Shown here piece after piece: positions 62,460 through 64,000 of a stretch of DNA of 64,000 nucleotides (the stretch's first letter is position 1; the number at the start of each line of letters is the position of its first letter). The position numbers and the translations under genes were made by a program. The DNA is from Aporrectodea caliginosa (Eukaryota; Annelida; Clitellata; Crassiclitellata; Lumbricidae), in NCBI GenBank assembly GCA_020284085.1, contig JACEVL010000415.1, positions 2,455,727 through 2,519,726 on the forward strand, given 5' to 3'. The notes beneath the pieces were generated by a model. That model searched no databases. It had not been told where the DNA came from and saw nothing but the letters and a program-made list of their open reading frames with translations.

Positions 62460-62890
62460 CAATTTGCCCTAGGAAGAATTAACTCCACAAGTCATTTGGT
62501 CCCAGGAAAAATTAACTCCCCCAGTCAATGTGTCCTAGGAAGAATTAACTCCCCCATTCAATTTGTCCTAGGAATTAAGAATTAACTCCCCAGTCAATAT
62601 GTCCTAGGAAGAATTAACTCCCCAGTCAATATGTCCTAGGAAGAATTAACTCCACAGTCAATGTGTCCTAGGAAGAATTACCTCCCCATTCAATTTGTCC
62701 TAGGAAGAATTAACTCCCCCAGTCAATATGTCCTAGGAAGAATTAACTCCCCAGTCAATGTGTCCTAGGAAGAATTAACTCCTCCAGTCAATGTGTCCTA
62801 GGAAGAATTAACTCCCCAGTCAATGTGTCCTAGGAAGAATTAACTCCCCAGTCAATGTGTCCTAGGAAAAATCAACTCCACTGGAGTGTC
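62460..62890 (-). repeat. Minisatellite, right arm (inverted)
   Basis: About 13 units of the same family in the opposite orientation (CCTAGGAAGAATTAACTCCC, then CAGTCAATGTGT). Confidence 0.92.
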
Positions 62891-63044
62891 TATTCACCAA
62901 CAGGAGTGTTTTAGTCCTAGTAACAATACACTCCACCGGTCAATTATTCCTAGTAAGAATTAACTCCACGAGTCAATAAATCCTGGGATATATAGACTCC
63001 GGAGTGTTTATAAGGGGGAGTCTATTCAGCCTACTACACCGGCG

Positions 63045-63414
63045 TTGATCAGCGTACCGAAGGGGGGAGGGGGCAGAGGCGGCACAAAGGGGGCGCACAA
63101 TTATATTTAAGTGGTACACATATGCAGTACTATGACAAGAACGATTAAGTCTGGATGTTAAATATATAATTATTATATAAGCCTAGTTTGCCTGGAAAGG
63201 GCTGAACAATAAAAACCAGGCGAAACTGAAAGAGTCTCCCATAAACCAGTTGCAAATTAGCCTTACGGTTATGCACAGTTGGTCTAAATTAAATTACTGG
63301 AGATACATGCAAGGTTAAATCCGAGGTTGCCTTTATCAGGAATGGGGTTCACTTTGGTCTAGGGTTGCACGTACCCCTCCCCCCCCCACCATGCACTCCA
63401 TCTCAATCCAACCG
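63045..63414. other. Intergenic, no gene seen
   Basis: A G-rich stretch at 63060-63100 and an otherwise unassigned sequence. Confidence 0.4.
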
Positions 63415-63415
63415 C

Positions 63416-63617
63416 CAGAGGCGGCCTTTGATAGTCTTCGACAATTTTGTGCTATAGGCGAGGACAAAAAATGCCGCACCTTGATCATAATAATCTTTTT
63501 GACGGAAGTGACCATCATGTATTTTGTCGGAATTTGCCGCCCCTTGAAAAGTGCCGCTCTATAAGCAGCCGCCTATATGCCTATATCGCCTATAGGTCCT
63601 ACCTAAAGCCGGCACTG
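63416..63617. mobile_element. Probable hAT-type MITE, about 200 bp
   Basis: The ends are CAGAGGCGGCCTTT and, inverted, CAGTGCCGGCTTT. The flanks TCCAACCG (63407-63414) and TCCAACCT (63618-63625) agree at 7 of 8 bases, with one extra C at the left junction. Confidence 0.55.
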
Positions 63618-63625
63618 TCCAACCT

Positions 63626-64000
63626 GGAAAACCGACTACATAATATATCTACGTGTAAACCTGCAATTGAACTCCTAATCACTCTACATATTTTATAGAA
63701 AATAGGTTCGTAATTGACGGACTAAAATAGCAGCCTGCAGCGGGAATCACGTGATCTCGAAATGCTGCTGCTGCCTCTGCTGAATATCATGACGCTTTGT
63801 TGGCTTCGGTGCATCTTTGTGACGCGTTTGCTGTACATCCGACTTAACTTGAAACGATTTTCACCTGCGAGATAATAACCGTTCTCTGCAGCGGATGTAC
63901 ATGGACCTGTGTATTTGTCAGGTTTCACCTGCGCCGTTTCCTTTCATGTCATAGCTACGTTAATTACCCGAGTGATGAGTATTTAAATCATTTTTCCAAA
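63626..64000. other. Window end, no gene assigned
   Basis: A 68-codon minus frame (63928-63722) reads smoothly but has no splice or domain support, so I leave it unannotated. Confidence 0.35.

Larger units (their letters stand above)
60408..63044. mobile_element. Foldback-like element with minisatellite arms
   Basis: The outer ends CACCGGTGTAGGCTGAAT and, inverted, CGCCGGTGTAGTAGGCTGAAT enclose two arms made of one minisatellite. The left arm (about 60580-61029 and 61858-62110) runs in one orientation and the right arm (about 62460-62890) in the opposite one. A 350-base core lies between them. Long inverted repeats built from tandem repeats are the hallmark of foldback elements. No transposase is present and I found no clear target duplication. 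A solo LTR interrupts the left arm. Confidence 0.75.

Noticed and set aside
63722..63928. 68-codon minus-strand frame
   Set aside because: The composition is plausible, but there is no acceptor, donor, start context or known domain. It may be an exon of a gene beyond the window, but the sequence does not show it.

Overview
The window is animal nuclear DNA. It has split genes with GT-AG introns of roughly 0.3-3.7 kb, AATAAA poly(A) signals, tRNA-derived SINEs, LINE, LTR and cut-and-paste transposon debris, and microsatellites. The encoded O-GlcNAc transferase is full length and of metazoan type. That gene, the transposon mixture and the abundance of the palindromic word TAGGCCTA suggest a marine invertebrate, perhaps an echinoderm or hemichordate. 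That placement is inference and cannot be proved from this sequence.

Left third (1-10.6 kb, + strand): the 3' part of a multi-exon gene for an unnamed protein with two tandem zinc-finger modules (CX2CX13HX5H). Each module is split over two exons at the same position and phase. The first zinc-finger exon carries a 4-bp insertion that breaks its frame, and a decayed second copy of that exon follows it. Neighbouring exon phases would let the damaged exon be skipped. The intron behind it holds a CR1/L2-like LINE fragment that is itself split by a hAT-type MITE. A 5.4-kb intergenic stretch follows.

Middle (15.9-31.8 kb, + strand): a complete ogt gene of 19 coding exons and 1024 codons. A YY1-type element lies at the 5' exon. 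The gene has the full TPR superhelix, both catalytic lobes, an intervening domain and the C-terminal basic helix region. One intron uses a GC-AG pair.

Right half (32-64 kb): gene-poor and repeat-rich. The one convincing coding exon is on the minus strand at 34.36-34.88 kb. It is the last exon of a cysteine-rich, probably secreted precursor with dibasic sites around a repeated WGNRV motif. The rest is layered mobile and tandem DNA: several hAT-type MITEs with recoverable 8-bp target duplications, a 1.8-kb element with 255-bp inverted repeats, a mariner relic whose two ends are both copies of its 3' end, a 27-bp minisatellite of about 1.4 kb, a perfect 63-nt palindrome, and a foldback-like element with minisatellite arms that was invaded by an LTR retrotransposon now reduced to a solo LTR.

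The two plus-strand genes show no obvious functional link. The best leads are the cysteine-rich precursor, the zinc-finger exon cassette and the nested foldback/solo-LTR structure.
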